A program made the position numbers and the translations under genes. A DNA stretch of 64,000 nt from Promicromonospora iranensis. Lineage in GTDB: Bacteria > Actinomycetota > Actinomycetes > Actinomycetales > Cellulomonadaceae. The notes below the pieces were generated by a model, which saw only the letters and a list, made by a program, of their open reading frames with translations, was not told the DNA's origin and searched no databases. The stretch spans positions 78,327 through 142,326 of the forward strand of contig NZ_JAJQMN010000010.1 in the NCBI RefSeq assembly GCF_028994775.1, in the 5' to 3' direction. Position 1 is the first letter of the stretch, and the number at the start of each line of letters is the position of its first letter. Positions 24,547 through 31,644 of this stretch are shown piece by piece.

Positions 24547-25509
24547 TCACCGGCCGAGCTCACCGGCCCAGTGGGCCCGGTCGGGCAGGGCGGCGTCGAG
24601 CTCGGGCCAGATGTCGTCCGGCACGTCGGCGTCGGCCCAGGCCGTGACCTGGGTGAGCTGGGCGACGCTCGACACCCCGACGATCGTCCCCGCGACCCTC
24701 GGGTCACGGTTTCCCGCGCGCAGCGCCAGCGCGCCCACGGGAAGCCCCGCCGCACGAGCGACCGCGCGGATCCTCAGGACGGCGTCCCGCTGGACGGGGT
24801 CGACGTCGCGGTAGTGGTAGCTGCGCACGGGTCCGTCGTCGTCGGCGAGGGCGCCGCCGCCGAACGGGGCGGCGTTGAGGACGCCCACGCCTCGGTCGGC
24901 GCAGTCGTCGAGCAGGGTCTCGGCCGACCGGTCCAGGAGCGTGAGGCGGTTGTGCGTCACGACCGCCTCGAACTCGCCGGTGGCGACGTACTGCCGCAGC
25001 AGCCCGATCGGTCCGCCGGCCACCCCGAGGTGGTCGATCACGCCCGCATCACGCAGCCCGAGCAGGGCGCGGACGGGTCCGTCGGGCGCCATGGCGTCGG
25101 CGAACGCCATGCGTTCCGGGTCGTGGAAGTGCACCAGTGGCAGCCGGTCGAGGCCCAGGCGGTCGAGGGACTCGGCGACCGACGCGCGGACGCGGGCTCC
25201 CGAGAAGTCGCCGGTACCGGGCACGGGATCGACCTTGGTGAACACCTGCACGGCACCGTCCTCCGCGACACCCGCTGTGCCGCCCGCCGTGGCGCCCAGG
25301 CCCGCGAGGGCAGAGCCGATGAACGCCTCGGCCTCGCCGTACTCGTTGCTGGTGTCCCACGTGCTCCATCCCGACGCGGCGGCGGCGTGCAGCACGGTGG
25401 TGGCACCTGCGGCGTCGAGCCGGCGTCCGATACCGGACGTTCCCAGGACCACGGCGGGAACGCGCAGGCCGGTGGCTCCCAGCACGTGCTCGGTGAACGC
25501 GGCGCTCAT
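24547..25509 (-). CDS. Aldo/keto reductase, aldose-dehydrogenase-like
   Basis: A 320-residue TIM-barrel NADP(H)-dependent oxidoreductase. The catalytic tetrad is visible: Asp and Tyr in WDTSNEYGEAE, Lys in VFTKVD and His in LVHFHDPERM. The N-terminus LGTSGIGRR resembles D-threo-aldose 1-dehydrogenases (L-fucose, L-galactose or D-arabinose dehydrogenases) and pyridoxal 4-dehydrogenases. It lies between the sugar permease and the GH42 gene, so oxidation of a released sugar such as galactose, arabinose or fucose is plausible; the substrate is inference. The ATG overlaps the permease stop as ATGA. Confidence 0.82.
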   Translation of the reverse strand: MSAAFTEHVLGATGLRVPAVVLGTSGIGRRLDAAGATTVLHAAAASGWSTWDTSNEYGEAEAFIGSALAGLGATAGGTAGVAEDGAVQVFTKVDPVPGTGDFSGARVRASVAESLDRLGLDRLPLVHFHDPERMAFADAMAPDGPVRALLGLRDAGVIDHLGVAGGPIGLLRQYVATGEFEAVVTHNRLTLLDRSAETLLDDCADRGVGVLNAAPFGGGALADDDGPVRSYHYRDVDPVQRDAVLRIRAVARAAGLPVGALALRAGNRDPRVAGTIVGVSSVAQLTQVTAWADADVPDDIWPELDAALPDRAHWAGELGR

Positions 25510-26402
25510 CCCTTCAGCCCTCCGCTGATCAGGTCCAGGCGCCAGTAGCGCTGCAGCACGAGCATCATCGCGACGAGCGGGATGATCGCCACCGCCGACC
25601 CGATGATCGCCAGGGTGTAGAGAGACGGCGTCCCGGAGCCCTTGGACAGCAGCGTGTACAGGCCGACGGTGAGCGGGTACATCCGTTCGTCCGACAGCAT
25701 GATGAACGGCAGCAGGAAGTTGTTCCAGATGCCCACGAACTGCAGCAGGAAGATCGTCACCATGCCGGGCACCATCATCGGCAGGGCGACGGAGACGAAG
25801 ACGCGCGTGTCGTTCGCGCCGTCGATGCGCGCCGCCTCCATCGTCTCGGTCGGCACGGCCGAGACGGCGTAGACCCGGGCCAGGAAGATGCCGAACGGCG
25901 AGATGAGGCACGGCAGCAGCACCGACCAGTACGTGCCGGCCAGGCCGATCTTCGACATCAGCAGGTACTGCGGGATGGCCAGCGTGATGCCCGGCAGCAG
26001 CACGCCGCCGAGGATCGCGTAGAACACGACCTGGCGTCCCGGGAAGTCGTACTTGGCCAGCGCGTAGCCGGCCATCGTCGAGACGAGGGTGCACGCGACC
26101 GCGCCCACACCCGCGAAGACGAGGCTGTTGAGCGCCCACTGCGCGTACTGGCCGTCGCCGTACGCGAACAGGTCGCCCAGGTTCTCGACCAGCCCGCTGC
26201 CGGGCAGGAAGGTGAAGGTCGAGAAGAGCTCGGAGCTGGACTTGGTCGAGGCGACCAGCACCCAGACCACGGGGACGAGGCAGTACAGGGCGCCGAGCAC
26301 CAGGACCACGGTCGGCAGGATCGCGCCACGCGGTCGAGGGCGGGGGCGGTCGGCGACGAGGCGCCGGCCGCCCGCGGGGCGGGACATGGTGGCGGTGCTC
26401 AT
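25506..26402 (-). CDS. Sugar ABC transporter permease, MalG type
   Basis: Second membrane subunit of a CUT1 importer; 298 residues with six transmembrane helices. The EAA loop that docks the ATPase reads EAARIDGANDTRVFVSVALPMMVPG. The N-terminal PxxWVLVASTKSSSELF and the C-terminal RYWRLDLISGGLKG are typical of MalG-type subunits. Start and stop overlap the neighbouring genes as ATGA on both sides. No ATP-binding subunit is encoded nearby, as is usual for actinobacterial sugar importers that share an MsmK-type ATPase. Confidence 0.93.
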   Translation of the reverse strand: MSTATMSRPAGGRRLVADRPRPRPRGAILPTVVLVLGALYCLVPVVWVLVASTKSSSELFSTFTFLPGSGLVENLGDLFAYGDGQYAQWALNSLVFAGVGAVACTLVSTMAGYALAKYDFPGRQVVFYAILGGVLLPGITLAIPQYLLMSKIGLAGTYWSVLLPCLISPFGIFLARVYAVSAVPTETMEAARIDGANDTRVFVSVALPMMVPGMVTIFLLQFVGIWNNFLLPFIMLSDERMYPLTVGLYTLLSKGSGTPSLYTLAIIGSAVAIIPLVAMMLVLQRYWRLDLISGGLKG

Positions 26403-27337
26403 CAGGACTCTCCGAACGAACGCTTCTGCGTCAGGCGCAGCAGGATGACCGACACGACGAGCGTGCCGAGAGCGAGGGCGACCGACGACGCGGCGGCGAG
26501 CGACAGGTTGTCCCGGGTGAAGGCGTCGCGGTAGATCATCATCAGCGGCACCCAGGTCTGGGAGATCTCGCTCGTCATCGGCCGGAGCGTCGTGGGCTCG
26601 CCGTACACCTGGAGCGTGCCGATGAGGGCGAACAGCCCGGTCAGGACCAGCGCCGGCGCGACCAGCGGGATCTTGATCCGGTAGGCGATGTCCCACTCGC
26701 TCGCACCGTCGAGTCGTGCCGCCTCGTACACGTCCGCGGGGATACCGCGCAGCGAGGTGTACAGGATGATCATGTTGAAGCCGACCCCACCCCAGACCGC
26801 GATGTTGGCGACTGCCGGGAAGAGCATGCCGCCGTGCAGCACGTCGACGCCGTCGAGCCCCACCCGCTCGAGGATCCAGTTGCCCGGGCTCGTCGAGGGC
26901 AGGTAGAGGAAGCCCCACAGGAGCGTGGCCACGACGCCCGGCACCGCGTACGGGATGAAGATCGCGGTGCGGGCGAACCGGGCGCCCCGCACCCGCGGCA
27001 GGTCGAGCAGCAGGGCGAAGGTCAGCGCGAGCCCCAGGGTGAGGGGGACCGCGATGATGCCGTAGATCGCGAGGCGGCCCAGCCCCGCGAGGAGCTCGGG
27101 AGCGGTGAACGCCGCGACGTAGTTGTCCAGCCCCACCCAGGTCTCCTGGCGGACGCCGAACGGGCCGCCGCCCGCCATGCGCATCCCGCGGAAGCTCAGG
27201 TAGAGCGCGTAGCAGATCGGGATCGCGAGGAAGGCGATGAACAGGACCCCTGCGGGCAGGAGGAAGAGGTACGGGGCTGCCCAACGGCGGCGCGCACGGC
27301 GGTACGCGAGCGAGGGCGGGTCGGTGACGGCGCTCAT
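26402..27337 (-). CDS. Sugar ABC transporter permease, MalF/UgpA type
   Basis: First membrane subunit of the importer; 311 residues with six helices. The N-terminal segment PYLFLLPAGVLFIAFLAIP and the EAA loop EAARLDGASEWDIAYRIKIPLVAP are clear. The ATG at 27337 follows GAAGGAG with good spacing; the frame reads further upstream only through the binding-protein gene. Its stop overlaps the MalG-type gene, so the two are made in equal amounts. Confidence 0.93.
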   Translation of the reverse strand: MSAVTDPPSLAYRRARRRWAAPYLFLLPAGVLFIAFLAIPICYALYLSFRGMRMAGGGPFGVRQETWVGLDNYVAAFTAPELLAGLGRLAIYGIIAVPLTLGLALTFALLLDLPRVRGARFARTAIFIPYAVPGVVATLLWGFLYLPSTSPGNWILERVGLDGVDVLHGGMLFPAVANIAVWGGVGFNMIILYTSLRGIPADVYEAARLDGASEWDIAYRIKIPLVAPALVLTGLFALIGTLQVYGEPTTLRPMTSEISQTWVPLMMIYRDAFTRDNLSLAAASSVALALGTLVVSVILLRLTQKRSFGES

Positions 27338-27390
27338 GGCGGGCTGCTCCTTCGCAGGCCGGGTGCCGGCGTTGCCGCCGGCCCGGGGTG

Positions 27391-28698
27391 TTACTTCTGG
27401 GTGACCTCGAAGCCGGTGGTCCTCATGTCCTCGACGACCTCGTCCTCGGTCGTGGTCAGGACGTCGCGCAGGGGCGCGCCGTCCGTGACCGCCGTCGACA
27501 TGGCGTCCTGGAACGCGCTCGACGCGACGTTGACGTTGGGTCCCCAGCTGATCTCCGGGATCGTGGTCCGCGTGATCTCCGCGGCGGTCTCCCAGTAGTC
27601 CTCCTGCTGCGGCATGAGCAGGGGCGGGTCGCTCTCCAGGGTCAGCTCCTGGCCGGCGAGCGAGGCAGGGTACTGGCCCTGCTCGATCTGGGCCGCGGAG
27701 GCCTCGTCGGCGGTGCCCATCCACCGGGCGAACTCGGCGGCGGCCTCCGCGTGCTCGGTGGACGTCGTCACCACGACGGCGGATCCGCCCTGGAAACCGA
27801 CCGCGGGGTCGCCCTCCTCCCACTGCGGGAGCGGGGCCATCGCCCAGTCGCCCGCGCTCTCCTCGGCGATGCCGTAGAGCACGCCGGCGGCCCAGAGGCC
27901 CGCGGGCCACGAGAGCACCTCGCCCTGGTTGACCTTCGCGTTCCACTCGGGAGTGAGCAAGGGCTCGGCCAGCACCAGGTCGCGGTCGATGAGGTCCTGC
28001 CAGTAGTCGGCCACCGCGACGGACGCGTCGTCGTCGAAGTCGACCGTCCAGGTGTCGCCGTCGACCGACCACCACTCCGCGCCTGCCTGCTGCGCGTACC
28101 CGGCGAACCCGCCGAACTCGGCCGGGGCGAAGGTGGTGATGTAGGAGTCGGGGTCGGCCTCGTGGACCGTCTCCGCCGCCTCGGCGAACTCCTCCCAGGT
28201 GGTCGGGACCTCGATGCCGAGCTCGTCGAACCGGGCCTTGTTGTAGGTCAGGGCCTGGGGGCCCGCGTCCTGCGGCACCCCGTAGGTGGCGCCGTCGAAG
28301 GTGACCTGGCTCCACACGCCGGGGGCGAACTCCTCCTCGAGCCCGTCGGCGTGCTCGGAGATGTCGGCGGCGACCCCGGCCACGATCATCGCCGGCAGGG
28401 TGTTGTACTCGACGATCGCGACGTCAGGAGCGTTGCCCGCACGGGTGGCGGTCACCAGCTTGGCCGACGAGTCGGTCCCGCCACCGGCGTCGGTCCGCTT
28501 CACCTGGATGTCCGGGTGGGCGGCGTTCCAGGCGTCCACCATGGGCTGTTGCGCCGTGCCCCACGCCCAGTAGTCGAGGGTGATGGGGCCGTCGGGGCCG
28601 GCATCGTCGCCTCCGGAGCCGGTGCCGGACGAGCAGGCGGCGAGCGCGAGGGCGACTGCTGAGAGCGTGGCCATGGCCGGGACAGTCCTACGCATCAT
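27391..28698 (-). CDS. Sugar ABC transporter substrate-binding lipoprotein (system 1)
   Basis: A 435-residue extracellular binding protein of SBP family 1. The N-terminal signal ends in a lipobox, LAAC, at about residues 19-22, followed by a Ser/Gly-rich linker. Then comes TLDYWAWG..PMVDAWNAAHPDIQV, typical for oligosaccharide binders. It starts the operon that ends with the GH42 gene. Two ATG codons in a row follow AAGGAAG; the first is used here. A LacI-type operator and a good promoter lie directly upstream. The ligand is unknown; the operon's beta-galactosidase suggests galactose-containing oligosaccharides. Confidence 0.92.
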   Translation of the reverse strand: MMRRTVPAMATLSAVALALAACSSGTGSGGDDAGPDGPITLDYWAWGTAQQPMVDAWNAAHPDIQVKRTDAGGGTDSSAKLVTATRAGNAPDVAIVEYNTLPAMIVAGVAADISEHADGLEEEFAPGVWSQVTFDGATYGVPQDAGPQALTYNKARFDELGIEVPTTWEEFAEAAETVHEADPDSYITTFAPAEFGGFAGYAQQAGAEWWSVDGDTWTVDFDDDASVAVADYWQDLIDRDLVLAEPLLTPEWNAKVNQGEVLSWPAGLWAAGVLYGIAEESAGDWAMAPLPQWEEGDPAVGFQGGSAVVVTTSTEHAEAAAEFARWMGTADEASAAQIEQGQYPASLAGQELTLESDPPLLMPQQEDYWETAAEITRTTIPEISWGPNVNVASSAFQDAMSTAVTDGAPLRDVLTTTEDEVVEDMRTTGFEVTQK

Positions 28699-28739
28699 TC
28701 ACATCTTCCTTGACGTGCGGTGAAGGCTCTCGCAGCTGC

Positions 28740-28753
28740 GCGAAGCGCTTCGA
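28740..28753. promoter_or_regulatory. LacI-type operator 1
   Basis: GCGAAGCGCTTCGA contains the perfect 12-bp palindrome CGAAGCGCTTCG (28741-28752) centred on the CG typical of LacI-family sites. It matches the other operators in the island (34259, 39231). It lies just downstream of the -10 box of the leftward promoter, where a bound repressor would block transcription of transport system 1. Confidence 0.8.
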
Positions 28754-28765
28754 TGAATAGGTAGC

Positions 28766-28795
28766 ATCATTGCCAGGCGAAAACAGGGCTGTCAA
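28766..28795 (-). promoter_or_regulatory. Promoter of the transport system 1 / GH42 operon
   Basis: Read leftward, a consensus -35 TTGACA (28790-28795) is followed after 18 bp by AATGAT (28766-28771), a 4 of 6 match to a -10 box. Transcription would start near 28759, immediately before the operator. Confidence 0.6.
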
Positions 28796-28978
28796 GGCCC
28801 GTCCCACCAGGAGGCTCCTGCTTTCGGGCAGCTTCCGGCCGGATATGACAGCCGGGGCCGAGGCTCAGTGCGTCGAAGCGGTTGCGCGTCGATGACGCCC
28901 CGGACGTGTCCTCGGGCAGGTCAGACCGCCGGACGGGACGGCGACCGGCCCCTGTCGGGACCCTGGCAGGATGTCCGC

Positions 28979-30232
28979 ATGACTGATTCCGGTGCTCTCG
29001 TGGTGCGTGGTCGTCTGGTCCGGCCCTCCTCGGTGGTGGACGACGGCGTCGTCGTCGCCTCGGGTGGCCGGGTCACGTTCGCCGGCTCGGTGTCCGACGC
29101 CCTGGCGACCGGCTACGGCCCCGCCGTCGAGACCGTGCCGCCCGCTCCCGAGACGTACGTGCTGCCCGGGCTCGTGGACCTGCACAACCACGGTGGGGGC
29201 GGCGTCTCGTTCCCGGACGTCACCACTGCCGACGAGGCGCTGGCGGGTGTGCTCGAGCACCGCCGTCACGGCACGACCGCCCTGCTCGCGTCGCTCGTGA
29301 CGGCCCGGCCCGAGGTGCTGCTGAAGCGTGCCGCGGTGCTGGCCGAGCTCGCGGTGGCCGGCGAGATCGAGGGCCTGCACGTCGAGGGGCCGTTCCTGTC
29401 GCACCGCCGCCGGGGCGCACACAACCCGGCTGACCTGCAAGAAGGCAGCAGCGAGCTGGTGCGGGACCTGGCCGAGGCGGCCCGCGGGTTCCTCCGCACC
29501 ATGACCGTCGCGCCCGAGGTGCCCGGCGTGACCGGTCCCGGTGGTGTCGCCGAGGCGCTGGTCGACGTCGGCGCGCTGCCCTCCCTGGGGCACACCGACG
29601 GCAGCACCGAGCAGGCGGAGGCGCTGATCGCGCAGGTGACGGACGCCCTGGCCGCCGCGGGCAGTGCACTCGGGCCGATGACGGCCACGCACCTGTTCAA
29701 CGGGATGCGTCCGCTGCACCACCGCCGGCCGGGCCCCATCGCCGCATGCCTGGCGGCCGCGGCCCGTGGTGCCATGGTCGTCGAGCTCATCGGCGACGGC
29801 GTGCACCTCGACGCCGCGACGGTCCGCTCGGTGTTCGACATGGTGGGCGCCGACCAGGTGGCCCTGGTGACCGATGCGATGGCGGCGGCCGGCATGGCCG
29901 ACGGCCGTTACGAGCTGGGCCCCATGTCGGTGCAGGTGCTCGACGGCGTCGCCCGCGTGGTGCCGGAGGCGGACCCGTCCGGCGCCCCGGCGGAGGGGGC
30001 GATCGCGGGGGGCACCGCGCACCTGATCGACGTCGTGCGCTGTGCCGTGGCCGCGGGCGTCCCCCTGCCCGACGCCGTGCGGTCCGCCACCGCCGTGCCT
30101 GCTCGGGTCCTGGGGCTGACCGGCGAGGTCGGCAGCCTGGAGCCCGGTGCCCGCGCCGACGTCCTCGTGACGGACGCGACCCTGCGCCCGCTCCGCGTCC
30201 TGCGCCACGGACTCGACGTAGCCCGCCCCTGA
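28979..30232 (+). CDS. nagA: N-acetylglucosamine-6-phosphate deacetylase
   Basis: NagA removes acetate from GlcNAc-6-phosphate, the first committed step in reusing amino sugars from wall turnover or chitin. Amidohydrolase motifs are all present: the HxH metal pair in LVDLHNHGGGG, the metal Glu in HVEGPFLS, HLFNGMRPLHHR, DGVHLD and the catalytic Asp in VTDAMAAAG. The ATG at 28979 behind GGCAGGA gives 417 residues; an in-frame ATG at 28868 has no homology downstream. It stands alone, with no nagB or PTS gene beside it and no LacI operator, so it is probably not part of the surrounding regulon. Confidence 0.93.
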   Translation: MTDSGALVVRGRLVRPSSVVDDGVVVASGGRVTFAGSVSDALATGYGPAVETVPPAPETYVLPGLVDLHNHGGGGVSFPDVTTADEALAGVLEHRRHGTTALLASLVTARPEVLLKRAAVLAELAVAGEIEGLHVEGPFLSHRRRGAHNPADLQEGSSELVRDLAEAARGFLRTMTVAPEVPGVTGPGGVAEALVDVGALPSLGHTDGSTEQAEALIAQVTDALAAAGSALGPMTATHLFNGMRPLHHRRPGPIAACLAAAARGAMVVELIGDGVHLDAATVRSVFDMVGADQVALVTDAMAAAGMADGRYELGPMSVQVLDGVARVVPEADPSGAPAEGAIAGGTAHLIDVVRCAVAAGVPLPDAVRSATAVPARVLGLTGEVGSLEPGARADVLVTDATLRPLRVLRHGLDVARP

Positions 30233-30311
30233 CCGGTCCGGATGGGTGGGCGCCACGCGCGTTGATGTCGTGGTCGCCGTCGCGTAACCGACCGCTGTTA
30301 ACGTGCCGGGC

Positions 30312-30932
30312 ATGACGGTTCCCGTGTTCCAGCCCGGCCAGACGGTAGTGCGCCGCGAGATCATGCGGGGCGAACCGTGGATCGCGATCCCGCAGGTGTG
30401 CGTCCAGGACGACGGCGACCTGCTCGTCACCTACACCCCTGGCGGCACCCCGATGGTGTACCCGGAGACGGGCACGTTCCCGGTGGGGGAGCACCCGTGG
30501 AAGCTCTCGGGCAGCACGCACTGGCGCGGCCACGGCCGGCTCGAGCTGCACTGGGCCGGGGTGGAGCACTCCCTCTTCCTGTTCTGGGCCGGGCCCCAGC
30601 GTGCCTTCCAGGGTTGGTACTTCAACCTCGAGGACGCGCCCCGCCGCACCCCCATGGGGTTCGACACGCTCGACCACGAGCTGGACGTCTGGTGGGGCGC
30701 CGACGCCGAGACCTACGAGTTCAAGGACGTGCCCGAGTTCGAGGAGACCGGGCCGGCACGCTATCCGGGCCGCATGGACCAGATCCGTGCCGAGGGCGAC
30801 CGGATCGCCCGCCTGCTCGACGCCGGCGAGCTCTGGTGGGACAAGGCCTGGGCCGACTGGACGCCCGACCCGGCGTGGCAGCCTCGCGAGATCCCCGCAG
30901 GCTGGGCGAGCGTGCCGTTCGAGACACGCTGA
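30312..30932 (+). CDS. DUF402 (FomD-like) protein
   Basis: A 206-residue soluble protein with the DUF402 core. The acidic stretch LDHELDVWWGADAETYEFKDVPEFEE contains the Asp/Glu cluster that in FomD-type phosphatases binds metal and nucleotide diphosphate, preceded by WYFNLEDAP. FomD hydrolyses a cytidylyl phosphonate; other members are nucleoside diphosphatases. The actual substrate here is unknown. The ATG at 30312 is preferred over the GTG at 30303. No ribosome binding site is visible; TTGATG and TAACCG 17 bp apart upstream suggest a short-leader or leaderless mRNA. Confidence 0.8.
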   Translation: MTVPVFQPGQTVVRREIMRGEPWIAIPQVCVQDDGDLLVTYTPGGTPMVYPETGTFPVGEHPWKLSGSTHWRGHGRLELHWAGVEHSLFLFWAGPQRAFQGWYFNLEDAPRRTPMGFDTLDHELDVWWGADAETYEFKDVPEFEETGPARYPGRMDQIRAEGDRIARLLDAGELWWDKAWADWTPDPAWQPREIPAGWASVPFETR

Positions 30933-31017
30933 CCTCGACGTACCGGCGGGCAGACCATCCGGTGGCCGGTGGGGTAATACCGGTGGCTCAGCCGACGCAG
31001 GGCGCTACGGTCGGACC

Positions 31018-31626
31018 GTGCCTTCTACCTCGCCGCTCCCCAGGCCCGTCCCCGACCCCACCGCCCGCACCGCACCCGGCTCGGCCCGACCGGCCCGTGA
31101 GTGGCCCCTGGCCACCGACCGCCTCAGCCTCCGTCCGGTGGTCGCCGCCGACGCCGAGGCGTTTCTCGGCTGGCGCTCGCGCCCCGACGTCGTGCAGTTC
31201 ATGTACCAGCCCCCGTGGGACCGGCCGACGGCGGAGACGAAGCTCCGCACCTGGTCGAACGCGCCGTTCGAGGAGGTGGGCGACGTTCTGGTGCTGGCGA
31301 TCGAGGTCGACGGCGCCGTCGTCGGCGAGGCGATGCTCAAGTGGGCACCGGGCCCACGCCAGGCCGAGCTCGGCTACGGCCTGCACCCCGACGTGACCGG
31401 GCGCGGCCTCGCGACCGAGGCCGCCCGCGCCACCCTGGAGCTCGCCTTCACCAGGTACGGCTTCCACCGGGTGTACGCGCGGATCGACGAGGAGAACCTC
31501 GCCTCGGTCCGCGTGGCCGAGCGGCTCGGCATGCGCCGCGAGGCGCACCTCCTGGAGAACGACCTGCGTGACGGCGTCTGGTCCAACGAGGTGATCTACG
31601 CGCTCCTCGACCGCGAGCTCCCGTAG
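31018..31626 (+). CDS. GNAT family N-acetyltransferase (RimJ/RimL type)
   Basis: A 202-residue acetyltransferase of the Acetyltransf_3 group, which acetylates N-terminal alanine or serine of ribosomal proteins or small molecules. LATDRLSLRPVVAADAEAFLGWRSRPDV is the usual start of the fold. The acetyl-CoA loop is ELGYGLHPDVTGRGLATEA, and RVYARIDEENLASVRVAERLGMRRE is the classic C-terminal motif. The GTG at 31018 adds a Pro-rich leader of about 25 residues. A TACGGT hexamer just before it hints at a leaderless transcript. Target unknown. Confidence 0.88.
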   Translation: MPSTSPLPRPVPDPTARTAPGSARPAREWPLATDRLSLRPVVAADAEAFLGWRSRPDVVQFMYQPPWDRPTAETKLRTWSNAPFEEVGDVLVLAIEVDGAVVGEAMLKWAPGPRQAELGYGLHPDVTGRGLATEAARATLELAFTRYGFHRVYARIDEENLASVRVAERLGMRREAHLLENDLRDGVWSNEVIYALLDRELP

Positions 31627-31639
31627 CCCGCGGTCGAGG
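31605..31639. terminator. Hairpin between convergent GNAT and GH3 genes
   Basis: CCTCGACCGCG (31605-31615) pairs perfectly with CGCGGTCGAGG (31629-31639) around a 13-bp loop. The left arm lies within the last codons of the GNAT gene and the right arm stops just before the end of the GH3 gene, so it can serve both strands. Confidence 0.6.
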
Positions 31640-31644
31640 TGGCC

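Noticed and set aside
28979-30232. nagA as part of the LacI-controlled island
   Set aside because: It points away from system 1, has no operator-like site of its own, and its substrate pathway is different.
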